Positions 31,986 through 40,256 of a DNA stretch of 64,000 nt are shown here, piece after piece. The notes beneath the pieces were generated by a model. It saw nothing but the letters and a program-made list of their open reading frames with translations, searched no databases and was not told the origin of the DNA. The stretch is taken from the NCBI GenBank assembly GCA_963930055.1, contig CAWVKS010000003.1, positions 62,001 through 126,000 of the forward strand, written 5' to 3'. Each line of letters begins with the position of its first letter. The first letter of the stretch is position 1. The position numbers and the translations under genes were made by a program. Origin of the DNA: Pullichristensenella sp963930055. Lineage in GTDB: Bacteria > Bacillota > Clostridia > Christensenellales > Aristaeellaceae.

Positions 31986-32977
31986 CATACCAGCGCCGTC
32001 ACCAGCGCAAAGACGATGACCAGCCCCAGTATGTCCACAATGGTGGTCAGAAGCGGCCCGGCCATCAGCGCCGGGTCGAGGCGCAGCCGCCGCGCCAGCA
32101 TCGGTAACACGCAGCCGATGGCGTTGGCGGCGATGACGGTGAGGCACACCGCCAGCGAGATCACGCCCGCCTCCAGCATCGTATCCCGGGAGATGAGCAT
32201 CATGCGCAAAAAGTTGACCGCGCCCAGCCCCACGCCGCACAGAAGCGAGGTCAAAAGCTCCTTGCCCAGCGCCGTAAGGTCGTCCCGCGCCGTCATGTCG
32301 TCCAGCGCCATGGCGCGGATGATGAGTGTGGAGGACTGCGATCCGGCGTTGCCGCCCGTGTCCATCAGCATCGGTATGTTGCTCATCACCACGCCGCCCA
32401 GCGCCGAGAGCAGCAACAGCTGTTCGTAGCCCTGGATGAGCTTGGCGCACAAAACAGACGAGGCCATGAGGATCAGCAGCCACGGCAGCCGGTGCCAGGC
32501 CAGCGTCCACACGCTGGAAGTTTTGTAGCCGCCCTCGCCGGGCACCAGCGCGGCCATGCGCTCGAAGTCCTCGGTGTCCTCCTCCTCGATGACGTCCACG
32601 ATGCTGTTGACGCCGATGGCGCCCACCAACCGCCCCGCCCTGTCGGTCACGGGCAGGCTGATGAGGTCGTATTTGCGCACCAGGCGCGCGGCGTTTTGCT
32701 GATCCTCGTCCATGGAAACGGCGGTGAAGGCCGTGTCCATCAGCGCTTCCACGGCCTCGTCGCCCGACGCGGCCAGCAGCGTGCGCATTTCCAGCGTGCC
32801 CAGCAGACGCCCCTCCTGGTCGGTGATGAAGAGCGTGTACAGCGCGTCGCTGTCCAGCCCCGAGGCGCGCACGGCGCGTATGGCTTCACCCACGCGCGTC
32901 CCTTCGCGCAGGCGGACAAATTCGGGCGTCATGATCGCGCCCGCGGTGTTTTCCCGGATCTCGTCCATGATGAACAT
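31985..32977 (-). CDS. mgtE: MgtE-type magnesium transporter without N domain
   Basis: A 330-residue protein with a tandem CBS pair (about residues 15-140) and a five-helix MgtE membrane domain (about 165-330). The pore segment reads PMLMDTGGNAGSQSSTLIIRA and the last helix keeps the key aspartate in TTIVDILGLVIVF. Typical MgtE has about 450 residues and an N-terminal superhelical domain before the CBS pair; here translation starts almost directly at the CBS pair. ATG 32977 follows AAGGAGTGAGGGAA. The frame upstream shows no N-domain remnant. Mg2+ gating may therefore differ. Confidence 0.88.
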   Translation of the reverse strand: MFIMDEIRENTAGAIMTPEFVRLREGTRVGEAIRAVRASGLDSDALYTLFITDQEGRLLGTLEMRTLLAASGDEAVEALMDTAFTAVSMDEDQQNAARLVRKYDLISLPVTDRAGRLVGAIGVNSIVDVIEEEDTEDFERMAALVPGEGGYKTSSVWTLAWHRLPWLLILMASSVLCAKLIQGYEQLLLLSALGGVVMSNIPMLMDTGGNAGSQSSTLIIRAMALDDMTARDDLTALGKELLTSLLCGVGLGAVNFLRMMLISRDTMLEAGVISLAVCLTVIAANAIGCVLPMLARRLRLDPALMAGPLLTTIVDILGLVIVFALVTALV

Positions 32978-33166
32978 TTCCCTCACTCCTTTCGCATCGC
33001 AAAGCGGGCCTCCGCCCCGCGCGGGCGGCGTCCCAGGCGCGGGAAAGGCCTTTGCGGGCCCTCCCGGCGCGGTGGAGATGTTGAAACAGACAACACCCCA
33101 AGGCGTCCGCCCCATTCAGGCGACGCCCATGCGCAGAAGAAATTTTCGGGGAAATGAAGCGATGGG

Positions 33167-33226
33167 TCAGCGGACGCGCGCGGCCCAAACGCCCCGTTTC
33201 CGTCTACTTCCTCCGCATTCGTCCAC
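33167..33226 (-). CDS. Possible 19-residue leader peptide before mgtE
   Basis: In the 308-bp leader of mgtE a GTG at 33226 lies nine bases after AAGGAGG and opens a 20-codon frame, VDECGGSRRKRGVWAARVR. It is rich in arginine. Mg2+ transporter genes in other bacteria can be controlled by short leader peptides, but this one shares no sequence with them. I see no M-box riboswitch in the leader. The evidence is the ribosome binding site and position only. Confidence 0.3.
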   Translation of the reverse strand: MDECGGSRRKRGVWAARVR

Positions 33227-33252
33227 GCTCGTCCACCTCCTTCTTGGATAGG

Positions 33253-33291
33253 TCAGATTCATTATAAGCGATTTTCCCGCCTCTGTCAACG
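33253..33291 (-). promoter_or_regulatory. mgtE promoter
   Basis: Minus-strand TTGACA and TATAAT separated by 17 bp, close to the rluD-type gene end. It gives a long, about 275-base, leader before mgtE. Confidence 0.75.
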
Positions 33292-34203
33292 CATTTTCAA
33301 CCGTTCCAGCCAGTGCAAAAACCGGGCTTCGGGCGGGGCCTCGAAGCGCATGCGTTCCCCGGTCGCGGGATGGTCGAAGCCGATCACCGCCGCGTGCAGA
33401 AGCTGCCCGCCAGCCACAGGATACGGCGATTTCTTCGGCCCGTACACCGGGTCGCCCAGCACGGGATGCCCCAGAGAGGCCATGTGCACGCGGATCTGGT
33501 GCGTGCGCCCCGTCTCCAGCCGCGCCTCGATGTACGAAGCGCCGCGCAACGCCTCCAGCACGCGCCAGTGCGTTACCGCCCGCCGCCCGCCTTCGCGGAT
33601 GGCCATTTTCTTGCGGTCGGTGGGGTGGCGGCCGATGGGCGCGTCCACCACGCCCATCGGCTCCCGGAAATGACCGATGCAGATGGCCAGGTAGGCGCGC
33701 TCCACCGAGTGCTCCTTGATTTGCTCCGCCAGCGACAGGTGGGCGCGGTCGTTCTTGGCCACCAGCAGAAGGCCGGAGGTGTCCTTGTCGATGCGGTGCA
33801 CCAGCCCGGGCCGCTTCTCGCCGCCAATGCCGGAAAGGCCGTCCAGGTGGTAGAGCAGGGCGTTGACCAGCGTGCCGTCCGGATTGCCCGCCGCCGGGTG
33901 GACGACCATGCCCGAGGGCTTGTAGACCACGGCCAGGTCGCTGTCCTCATAGACCACGCGCAGGTCGATGTTTTGCGCCTCCACGCCCGCCTCGCGCGCT
34001 TCGGGCACGAAAAGGCGCACCTCGTCGCCCGCGCGCAGGCGCACGCCGGCCTTGCCCGCCGCCCTGCCGTTGACGAGGGCCTGCCCCTCCTCGATGAGGG
34101 AAGAAACGCGCGAGCGCGTCAGCTCCGTGCGCTCCGTTATGTAAGCGTCCAGCCGCGCCCCGGCGCCTTCCTCCTCCACGCGCCAGCAAAACCCGTCAGC
34201 CAT
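33286..34203 (-). CDS. RluA/RluD family pseudouridine synthase
   Basis: A 305-residue RNA pseudouridine synthase. An N-terminal S4 domain (GARLDAYITERTELTRSRVSSLIEEGQALVNG) precedes the catalytic domain with HRIDKDTSGLLLVAKND, where D is the nucleophile, and GRTHQIRVHMA. The target RNA cannot be told from sequence; the position after lspA matches YlyB of Bacillus. It overlaps lspA by eight bases. Confidence 0.94.
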   Translation of the reverse strand: MADGFCWRVEEEGAGARLDAYITERTELTRSRVSSLIEEGQALVNGRAAGKAGVRLRAGDEVRLFVPEAREAGVEAQNIDLRVVYEDSDLAVVYKPSGMVVHPAAGNPDGTLVNALLYHLDGLSGIGGEKRPGLVHRIDKDTSGLLLVAKNDRAHLSLAEQIKEHSVERAYLAICIGHFREPMGVVDAPIGRHPTDRKKMAIREGGRRAVTHWRVLEALRGASYIEARLETGRTHQIRVHMASLGHPVLGDPVYGPKKSPYPVAGGQLLHAAVIGFDHPATGERMRFEAPPEARFLHWLERLKMR

Positions 34204-34660
34204 GCTTCTTTCCCCCCTCCGCGCGCAAAACGGCGATGAACGTCAGCGCGCAGCCCAGGACGATGCACACGTCGGCCACGTTGAACACCGGGAAGCGGGC
34301 AAAGCCGAATTCCAGGAAGTCGATCACGTAGCCGTAGCGCAGCCGGTCGTAGAGGTTGGAAAGCCCCCCGGCGAAGATCAGCCACAGCCCCACGCGGGCG
34401 GCGTTGGCCATGCGCGGGAAGCGCAGCAGCAAAAACAGCACGATGGCGCACAAAAGCAGCACCAGCGCGCTCAAAAGCGCCTGCCTGCCGGCAAAGACGC
34501 CAAAGGCCGCGCCATAGTTGCGCACCGGGCGGAAGTTGAGAAGCCCCGGCACGGCCTCCACGCCGCCCGTGAGCGTCAGCGACCAGGCCTTTGTCGCCCG
34601 GTCGAGGGCAAAGGCGATGATCGCCAGCCAAAACAGCCTACATCCTTGCTTCGATAGCAT
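34196..34660 (-). CDS. lspA: Lipoprotein signal peptidase LspA
   Basis: A 154-residue, four-helix aspartic peptidase that removes signal peptides from prolipoproteins such as PotD. The two catalytic aspartates are in FNVADVCIVLG and in the block GGLSNLYDRLRYGYVIDFLEF. NYGAAFGVF is another family motif. It overlaps the DUF5665 gene by about 20 bases and the pseudouridine synthase gene. Confidence 0.96.
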   Translation of the reverse strand: MLSKQGCRLFWLAIIAFALDRATKAWSLTLTGGVEAVPGLLNFRPVRNYGAAFGVFAGRQALLSALVLLLCAIVLFLLLRFPRMANAARVGLWLIFAGGLSNLYDRLRYGYVIDFLEFGFARFPVFNVADVCIVLGCALTFIAVLRAEGGKKHG

Positions 34661-34910
34661 TGATGACCTCCGCGAGGAACCCGCCGATGACGGGTATGTT
34701 TTCCACCACCATGTTTTTCAGCACCACGGCGCACAGCGCCGCCAACACGGCGAACCCCAGCGTGAAGCCGAAGCCGCGCACCATGCCGTAGAGCAGGTTG
34801 TCCCAAATAAGACGCCTGCGGTTGGAGATATGTTCCACATATTCATCCAGCCGCATCCTCTCCAGCGTCCCCAGCAGTTTCTCCAGCCGCTCCCGGAGCC
34901 TCTCTTCCAC
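34638..34910 (-). CDS. DUF5665 membrane protein
   Basis: A 90-residue protein. The N-terminal half is charged and helical (LEKLLGTLERMRLDEYVEHISNRRRLIWDNL), followed by one or two membrane helices (GFTLGFAVLAALCAVVLKNM). It fits the DUF5665 family found near division and lipoprotein genes in Firmicutes; function is unknown. The start is a GTG with GGGGGGTG upstream; an internal ATG at residue 19 is less likely. Confidence 0.8.
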   Translation of the reverse strand: MEERLRERLEKLLGTLERMRLDEYVEHISNRRRLIWDNLLYGMVRGFGFTLGFAVLAALCAVVLKNMVVENIPVIGGFLAEVINAIEARM

Positions 34911-35024
34911 GCGCGCACCCCCCTGGAAGAGGTTTCCCGCCCGGGAAGCGCCCTATACAAAGGCGCGGGGCGGCACGACGGGAAACTCTCCCCGCGCGCC
35001 GCCCCGCAAACCGCCCGCCGGACA

Positions 35025-35600
35025 TCAGTCAAACAGCGAATCGGTCTCCTTGAGCACCTGCACCTGCCCTTCCACCAGGCGGCGGAAGTTGGCGCGATAG
35101 GTGGCGATGGTCTTGCGGATGTTGTCGGCCTCGGCCTTGACGCTCTCGGCCTCCACCTTGGCGTTGGAAACGGTGGTCGCGGCCTGTTCCTCGGCGCCGG
35201 AGATGACTTCCTGCGCCTTCTTGCGGGCCTCGGCCACGGTCTCGTCGGCGATGCGCTGGGCGTTGATGAGCGTGTCGCGCAGCGTCAGCTGAAGGTTTTT
35301 GAAGTAGCTCGGCTCGTCGTAGGCCGGCTCGTCGCTGGAAATGGCCTCCACCGGCGCGGGCGCGGGCATGGACGCGGGGGCGGGCTCGGCGGGCGCGGGC
35401 GCGCTTGCGCTTGCGGCGAGCTTGTCGTTCTCCGCCTGCAGCGTCTTGACCTGCTCAGCCAGCGCCATGTTCTCACGAATGAGGACGCTCAGCTGGTCGG
35501 AAATCTCATCGAGGAAATCGTCCACTTCTTCGATGTTGTAACCGTCCCGCTTCTGCCTGCTGAACTCTTTTTCCTGAATATCCCGGACACTGATCGGCAT
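35025..35600 (-). CDS. divIVA: DivIVA-domain cell division protein
   Basis: A 191-residue coiled-coil protein that marks curved membranes and division sites. The N-terminal DivIVA domain reads MPISVRDIQEKEFSRQKRDG and YNIEEVDDFLDEI. A Pro/Ala linker (about residues 67-85) separates it from a second coiled coil rich in alternating A, E and K. ATG 35600 follows GGGAGAGAAAAC. It belongs to the sepF-yggT-ylmH string, as in other Firmicutes. Confidence 0.95.
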   Translation of the reverse strand: MPISVRDIQEKEFSRQKRDGYNIEEVDDFLDEISDQLSVLIRENMALAEQVKTLQAENDKLAASASAPAPAEPAPASMPAPAPVEAISSDEPAYDEPSYFKNLQLTLRDTLINAQRIADETVAEARKKAQEVISGAEEQAATTVSNAKVEAESVKAEADNIRKTIATYRANFRRLVEGQVQVLKETDSLFD

Positions 35601-35706
35601 GTTTTCTCTCCCTTTCGTCGCAATGCGCGATTGCGTAATGATCCTTTTTCGGTATTCGTCGCGGGGGGCGAAAATCCTTCCCCCGTAGGGAAAAGTAGAA
35701 TTTTCT

Positions 35707-36441
35707 TCACTTTCCATACACAAACAGGCGCAACCCCACGCGCCCCTTGCGCGTAAGGCCGGTCACTTCCCGCACGCAAAAGCGCCCCAGGCCGCGCGCG
35801 GAAACGAGGCTGCCCGCCTCCAGGCGCGTATCTGCGCGCGTCTCCACGGCGTGATCGACCTTGACAAGCTCGGCGCGGACCATCTCCTGCGCCTTCTGCC
35901 GGGAAAGGTCGTAGGCGGCGGCGAGCACGGCGTCCAGCCGCTCCGAGGGCACGGTGCGGTAGAGGAGCGTCCCCTCCGGCTCCGGCGGCGCGATCTCCTC
36001 CCCGCAGGGCGATACGCGCACCTTCACGCGGCCGCAGCTTTCCAGATTCGCGGCCACATAGTCCGCGATGTCCTCATGGACAAAAAGCAGCGCGCCCTCC
36101 CTAAGCATGGCGATGTCGCCCAGCGTCTCGCGCCCGATACCCAGCCCCATCAGCGCCCCGAGTATGTCCCGGTGCCCGATCGAGCCGTAGCGCGCGTTCC
36201 AGTCGACGCGCAGGCGGCGGATGGGGAAGGAAAGCTCCCCCGCGTCGCCGCTGTAAAACCCCGCCACGCGGCGTTCCGCGCCCTCCCAGCCGCCTTCAAA
36301 GGCCACCTCGCATCCGGCAAAGTTGGCCGCGGCGCGGCAGGCGGCTTCCATGGGCGCTTCGAGAAAGCGCGTATACGCAGCTCTTCCGGTGTGCGCGGCG
36401 CGCAGTGCCAGCTCCCGCAGGCGCTTTTCCTCCATTTCCAT
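35707..36441 (-). CDS. ylmH: YlmH-like S4-domain RNA-binding protein
   Basis: A 244-residue protein of the YlmH family, which has roles in division and in ribosome quality control in Firmicutes. A central block includes DILGALMGLGIGRETLGDI, and a C-terminal S4 domain includes SERLDAVLAAAYDLSRQKAQEMVRAELVKVD. ATG 36441 lies two bases after the yggT stop, with no strong ribosome binding site, so translational coupling is likely; ATG 36435 is possible. Confidence 0.92.
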   Translation of the reverse strand: MEMEEKRLRELALRAAHTGRAAYTRFLEAPMEAACRAAANFAGCEVAFEGGWEGAERRVAGFYSGDAGELSFPIRRLRVDWNARYGSIGHRDILGALMGLGIGRETLGDIAMLREGALLFVHEDIADYVAANLESCGRVKVRVSPCGEEIAPPEPEGTLLYRTVPSERLDAVLAAAYDLSRQKAQEMVRAELVKVDHAVETRADTRLEAGSLVSARGLGRFCVREVTGLTRKGRVGLRLFVYGK

Positions 36442-36443
36442 GG

Positions 36444-36743
36444 TCAGTAGAGGCCCAGGGGAAAGCAGATGCGCAGATATACAAGGCTCCACAACAGCTC
36501 GCTGACGATGTTGATGCCGATCATCGCAAACCACAGCGTGAAGTCGATGGGCAATCCCGTGCGCCGCATCACCCACATGGCCGGGCGATGGAAGGGGCGC
36601 ACGAACGGGTAGATGAATTTCGCCAAAATCTCCACGAAACGGTTGTTGAAGCGCAAGAGCGACAACAGCCAGTAGATGAAGATGGCGGCGCTGAGTATGC
36701 GCAAAAACAACTGCAAGGCGTAGATGATGGAATACATCGTCAT
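36444..36743 (-). CDS. yggT: YggT family membrane protein
   Basis: A 99-residue membrane protein with two long hydrophobic regions and the family motif FVRPFHRPAMW between them. The family is linked to cell division clusters, with a debated role in osmotic stress. GGAGG overlaps the end of sepF nine bases upstream of ATG 36743. Confidence 0.92.
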   Translation of the reverse strand: MTMYSIIYALQLFLRILSAAIFIYWLLSLLRFNNRFVEILAKFIYPFVRPFHRPAMWVMRRTGLPIDFTLWFAMIGINIVSELLWSLVYLRICFPLGLY

Positions 36744-36746
36744 ACG

Positions 36747-37331
36747 CTAGAACCTCCGCTCCACATCGTAGGTCTCGTCGACTTCCACGGTGCTGGGCGC
36801 GAGCACATAGGTGCGGTCGGACGCCTTGCGGATGGTGGCGTTGAGGGCGAACACCGCGCCGGAGAGCGTGTCGATGGCGCGCTGGGTGAGCTTGGGGTCG
36901 ATCTCGTCCAGCGTCAAAACCACCACGTTGCCGGCGATGAGGCTGTCGATCACATCGCAGCAGTCCTCCAGCGTGTTCAGCGAGCACATCATCGTGCGCT
37001 GCCGCTGGGCGCGCGCCGGCCGCGTCGAAGCCGGCTCATAGGCGCTGGAGCGCGGTGCGTAGCTGTAATCGTAGCTGGACGTTGAGGAGCGCCGCGAGGC
37101 GGGCGGCGTCACGCGCGTGGAGCCGTAGCGCTCGGAATTGCGGCCGCGCTCGTCCTTGACGATGGTGCGGCGGCGGGTATCCTCCGTGCGCGAGCGCTGC
37201 TGCCTGGGCACGTAGGTCGAAGGCCGGCCGTAGTTGTCGGCGTAGCCGTCGTCCGCAGCCCTCTGCGGCTCATCGTCCACCAGGCCGATGAAGTTGAGAA
37301 ATTTATTGACGCCGCCCTGCTTGCGAGCCAT
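36747..37331 (-). CDS. sepF: Cell division protein SepF
   Basis: A 194-residue FtsZ-anchoring protein. It has an N-terminal amphipathic segment (NKFLNFIGLV), a long basic and serine-rich linker (about residues 35-105), and the C-terminal SepF core CDVIDSLIAGNVVVLTLDEIDPKLTQRAIDTLSGAVFALNATI. ATG 37331 follows AGGAGGGATCGCT. The linker is longer than usual. Confidence 0.96.
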   Translation of the reverse strand: MARKQGGVNKFLNFIGLVDDEPQRAADDGYADNYGRPSTYVPRQQRSRTEDTRRRTIVKDERGRNSERYGSTRVTPPASRRSSTSSYDYSYAPRSSAYEPASTRPARAQRQRTMMCSLNTLEDCCDVIDSLIAGNVVVLTLDEIDPKLTQRAIDTLSGAVFALNATIRKASDRTYVLAPSTVEVDETYDVERRF

Positions 37332-37345
37332 AGCGATCCCTCCTG

Positions 37346-38029
37346 TCATATCCTGGCGCCGAACAGCGCCCGTCCGGGGCGCACCATGGTGGCGCCCTCT
37401 TCGGCGGCTACGACGTAGTCGCCGGTCATGCCCATGGACAACGTGCGCATCTGCGCGCCCGGTATGCCCGCCTCGCGCAAACGGTCGAACCATTCCCGCA
37501 TGCGGCGGAAGTAAGGCCGCACCTCTTCCGGGTCGTCCACCAGGGGCATAATGGCCATCAGCCCTTCCACGCGCACGCCGGGCAGTTTCGCAGCCTCGCG
37601 CACGAAGGCTTCCAGGTCCTCTTCATACACGCCGGATTTTTGCGGCTCCCTGGCGATATTGACCTGAACAAGCACGGGCATAACGATACCCATGGCCTGC
37701 GCGCGGCGGTCGATCTCATACAACAGCTCGCGCCGGTCGAGCGATTGGATCATCTTCACCATCGGCAGGACCTGCCGGACCTTGTTCAGCTGCAAATGGC
37801 CGATCAGGTGCACGTCCAGCCGCCGGTCGAGCCGGTCAAACTTGCCGGCCAGTTCCTGCACGCGGTTTTCGCCGATCACGCGCACGCCCAGTTCGCAGGC
37901 CATGCCGATGGTTTCGGCGTCCACCGTCTTGGTCACGGCGCAGATGTCCACATGCCCCCAGCGCCGGGAAGCCTCGTCCAGCCGCGCGCGCACGTTGCGC
38001 AGGTTTTCTTGCAACATCTCGCGTTCCAT
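37346..38029 (-). CDS. yggS: YggS family PLP homeostasis protein
   Basis: A 227-residue PLP-binding barrel protein that buffers pyridoxal phosphate. The PLP lysine is in ICAVTKTVDAETI, with GENRVQEL, HLIGHLQLNKV and LSMGMTGDYVVAAEEGATMVRPGRALFG. ATG 38029 follows AGGTGGACGGA; the GTG at 38038, directly after the previous stop, is less likely. Confidence 0.95.
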   Translation of the reverse strand: MEREMLQENLRNVRARLDEASRRWGHVDICAVTKTVDAETIGMACELGVRVIGENRVQELAGKFDRLDRRLDVHLIGHLQLNKVRQVLPMVKMIQSLDRRELLYEIDRRAQAMGIVMPVLVQVNIAREPQKSGVYEEDLEAFVREAAKLPGVRVEGLMAIMPLVDDPEEVRPYFRRMREWFDRLREAGIPGAQMRTLSMGMTGDYVVAAEEGATMVRPGRALFGARI

Positions 38030-38038
38030 TCCGTCCAC

Positions 38039-39214
38039 CTACTTGATGAGCACCACGTCGCCCACCTGCAGCGCCCCGTCGTTGAGGGGCTGTATGAGCG
38101 CCCGGTTGCCGTCGTTGGAAAGCACCTCCACGGGCACGAACGTCCCGCCGGGCACGTCGAACAGCCATACGCCCAGCTGCCCGCCCTGGTCGGAAAGCGC
38201 CTCGGAGAGCACCGCCAGGCCGCTCAGCTCGCTGCTGAGCGTCACGCGCCCGCTGCGCTGGTAGATCATCGGCCCCATCGGGTCCTCTACGAGGAACACG
38301 GCCAGTACCTCGTTGTCCACTTTCTGCACGCGCGTGACCTTGGCCGAATACACAAGGTCCTCAAAGCCCTCGAACTGCAGGTAATACACCTGGTCGAGCA
38401 CCGGGTTCCAGCTCTGCCCGTCGGTGAGGATGGCCACATACCACGTGTCCTGGTCCACAAGGCGGTAGATGTCGCTCACGCGCGAGGAACCTTCGCCCAG
38501 GGGGTTGCCGGCGATGACGGCGCGCACGTCCGCGGGCGCGAGCGCGTCCAGCGCGTCGGGCGTAAGCGCGCTCTCGTAGCCGTCCGTGTAAAAGGAGATC
38601 ACGCCTTCCCTGTCCGCCGTGGCCTCCGTTCGCCAGGAGGCGATGGAGTTCATGCGCGTGCTCTCATCCTGATAGAGGCGGTTGAGATTGAGGTCCTCGC
38701 GCTGGTTGGCGCGCATGTAATCCTGCCGGTCGACCATGGCCGTCTCCAATTGCCGCGCGAGTGTGAGCAGGTTGCCCTGCGTCTGGTGCGTCACCAGCGC
38801 CTTGAGCTCCAGCGCCTTCATGTCCACGATGCGGTCGAGGCGGTTCAGGTCGTTGTCCACGATGTTGTTCAAAATGGTCTTGTGGTAGGCCTGTATGTTG
38901 GCGCGTATGTCCTCCAGCCGCTCAAGTTCGCTCTCCGAATAGCCGGTGGAGTAGAGGTAGGCGATGGTGTCGCCCTCGTTCAGAAGCGTGTTTTCCGTGG
39001 CCACGTATTCCACGCGGGCGATGGTGCCGGAGGAGAACACTTCCTCGTCGCGGATGACCACCGCGTCGGTGCTCTGCGAATAGGAGGCCGTGCCCGGCTC
39101 AATGGTCGCCTCCCGCGTGCCAAAGCGCAGATGCGGGCGGACGATCAGAAAGACGATCAGCAAGACCGCCAGCAGGAAGATGTAAAACCTCCCGGTCACC
39201 CGCTTTCGACGCAT
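38039..39214 (-). CDS. HlyD-like membrane-anchored adaptor protein
   Basis: A 391-residue protein with one N-terminal membrane helix (GRFYIFLLAVLLIVFLIV), an acidic split biotinyl-like half (VVIRDEEVFSSGTIARVEYVATENTLLNEGDTIAYLYSTG), a helical hairpin and C-terminal beta domains ending with a second GDVVL block. This matches the HlyD-like proteins encoded before yggS and sepF in Clostridia, whose function is not known. No ABC exporter lies adjacent. The start follows GAGGAAACAC. A promoter (TTGCAT-17-TATAAT) lies just upstream near 39305-39333. Confidence 0.85.
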   Translation of the reverse strand: MRRKRVTGRFYIFLLAVLLIVFLIVRPHLRFGTREATIEPGTASYSQSTDAVVIRDEEVFSSGTIARVEYVATENTLLNEGDTIAYLYSTGYSESELERLEDIRANIQAYHKTILNNIVDNDLNRLDRIVDMKALELKALVTHQTQGNLLTLARQLETAMVDRQDYMRANQREDLNLNRLYQDESTRMNSIASWRTEATADREGVISFYTDGYESALTPDALDALAPADVRAVIAGNPLGEGSSRVSDIYRLVDQDTWYVAILTDGQSWNPVLDQVYYLQFEGFEDLVYSAKVTRVQKVDNEVLAVFLVEDPMGPMIYQRSGRVTLSSELSGLAVLSEALSDQGGQLGVWLFDVPGGTFVPVEVLSNDGNRALIQPLNDGALQVGDVVLIK

Positions 39215-39341
39215 GTGTTTCCTCGCCCCAAACCATTTTATTCCCCGGCGCCGCGCGCGCCGCGCATAAAAGCGGACACTCGTGCCCACCCTATATGGAT
39301 ATATTATAATCGCTTTGTTGGCAAGATGCAACCGGCCACTC

Positions 39342-39371
39342 TTGACATTAACTGGACGAAATCATTATAAT
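39342..39371 (+). promoter_or_regulatory. lgt promoter
   Basis: TTGACA (39342-39347) and TATAAT (39366-39371), 18-bp spacer. The -10 box overlaps the first in-frame ATG at 39370, which rules that ATG out as the start. Confidence 0.8.
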
Positions 39372-39396
39372 GACGGGAGTACAGGGAGGCGGAACA

Positions 39397-40167
39397 GTGG
39401 TGAAATGGACGCGCGACGCGCTGGTGATCGGGGATTTTTCCCTGCGCTACTATGGCATGCTCATCGCCCTGGGGGTGCTTTTGGGCGTGCTCCTGGCCGT
39501 AAAACGCGAAAAACGGATCGGCCTTCCCAAAGATACGGCCATCGACATCGCCCTTGTCGGCGTGCCCGCGGCGCTGGTGGGCGCGCGGCTCTACTATGTG
39601 GCGTTCTCGTGGGATTTTTACAAGGACGACCTCTGGAAGATCTTTTCCGTGCGCGAGGGCGGCATGGCCATCTATGGCGGCGTGCTGGCGGCGCTGCTCG
39701 CGGGGTGGATATTTTCCCGCGCGTGCAAGCTGCCCTTCGCCTCGCTGGCCGATCTCGCCGCGCCTTCGCTGGCGCTGGGGCAGGCCATCGGCCGCTGGGG
39801 CAATTTCGTCAACCAGGAAGCATATGGTTACGCGGTAACTGACCCGGCGCTCTGCCGTTTTCCCATCGCGGTGTTCATCGAGGCCGACGGCCAATGGCAC
39901 CTTGCCACGTTCTTTTACGAATCCGCCTGGTGCTTTTTGATCGTCGCCTTCATCCTCCTCATGGAACGCAAGGGCAGGCTGCGCCGGCGCGGCGACGCCT
40001 TTTTGTGGTACCTCCTGCTCTACGGCGCGGAGCGCGCCGTGGTTGAGGGCCTGCGCACGGACAGCCTCATGCTCGGCCCCGTGCGCGTCTCGCAGCTGCT
40101 GGCGGCGCTGCTGGCGCTGGGGGCTCTGGCTGCCCTCCTCCTCCGTGCGCGGCGCAAAAAAGGCTGA
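39397..40167 (+). CDS. lgt: Prolipoprotein diacylglyceryl transferase Lgt
   Basis: A 256-residue, seven-helix membrane enzyme that adds diacylglycerol to lipoprotein cysteines, the step before LspA. The Lgt signature is GQAIGRWGNFVNQEAYG, with LRYYGMLIALGVLLG and EGGMAIYGG also conserved. GTG 39397 is used because GGGAGG lies seven bases upstream and the promoter -10 box overlaps the ATG at 39370. It is monocistronic. Confidence 0.95.
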   Translation: MVKWTRDALVIGDFSLRYYGMLIALGVLLGVLLAVKREKRIGLPKDTAIDIALVGVPAALVGARLYYVAFSWDFYKDDLWKIFSVREGGMAIYGGVLAALLAGWIFSRACKLPFASLADLAAPSLALGQAIGRWGNFVNQEAYGYAVTDPALCRFPIAVFIEADGQWHLATFFYESAWCFLIVAFILLMERKGRLRRRGDAFLWYLLLYGAERAVVEGLRTDSLMLGPVRVSQLLAALLALGALAALLLRARRKKG

Positions 40168-40256
40168 AATCGCCCGGCAACGATTGCGTTTTGGGCATTT
40201 CTGTGTTATAGTATTAACAAATACCGCCATGCGGCGGGCTTACGGAGGGAACACAC

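Noticed and set aside
32978..33260. M-box (ykoK) or yybP-ykoY riboswitch before mgtE
   Set aside because: The leader is long, but I could not find the conserved blocks of either class.
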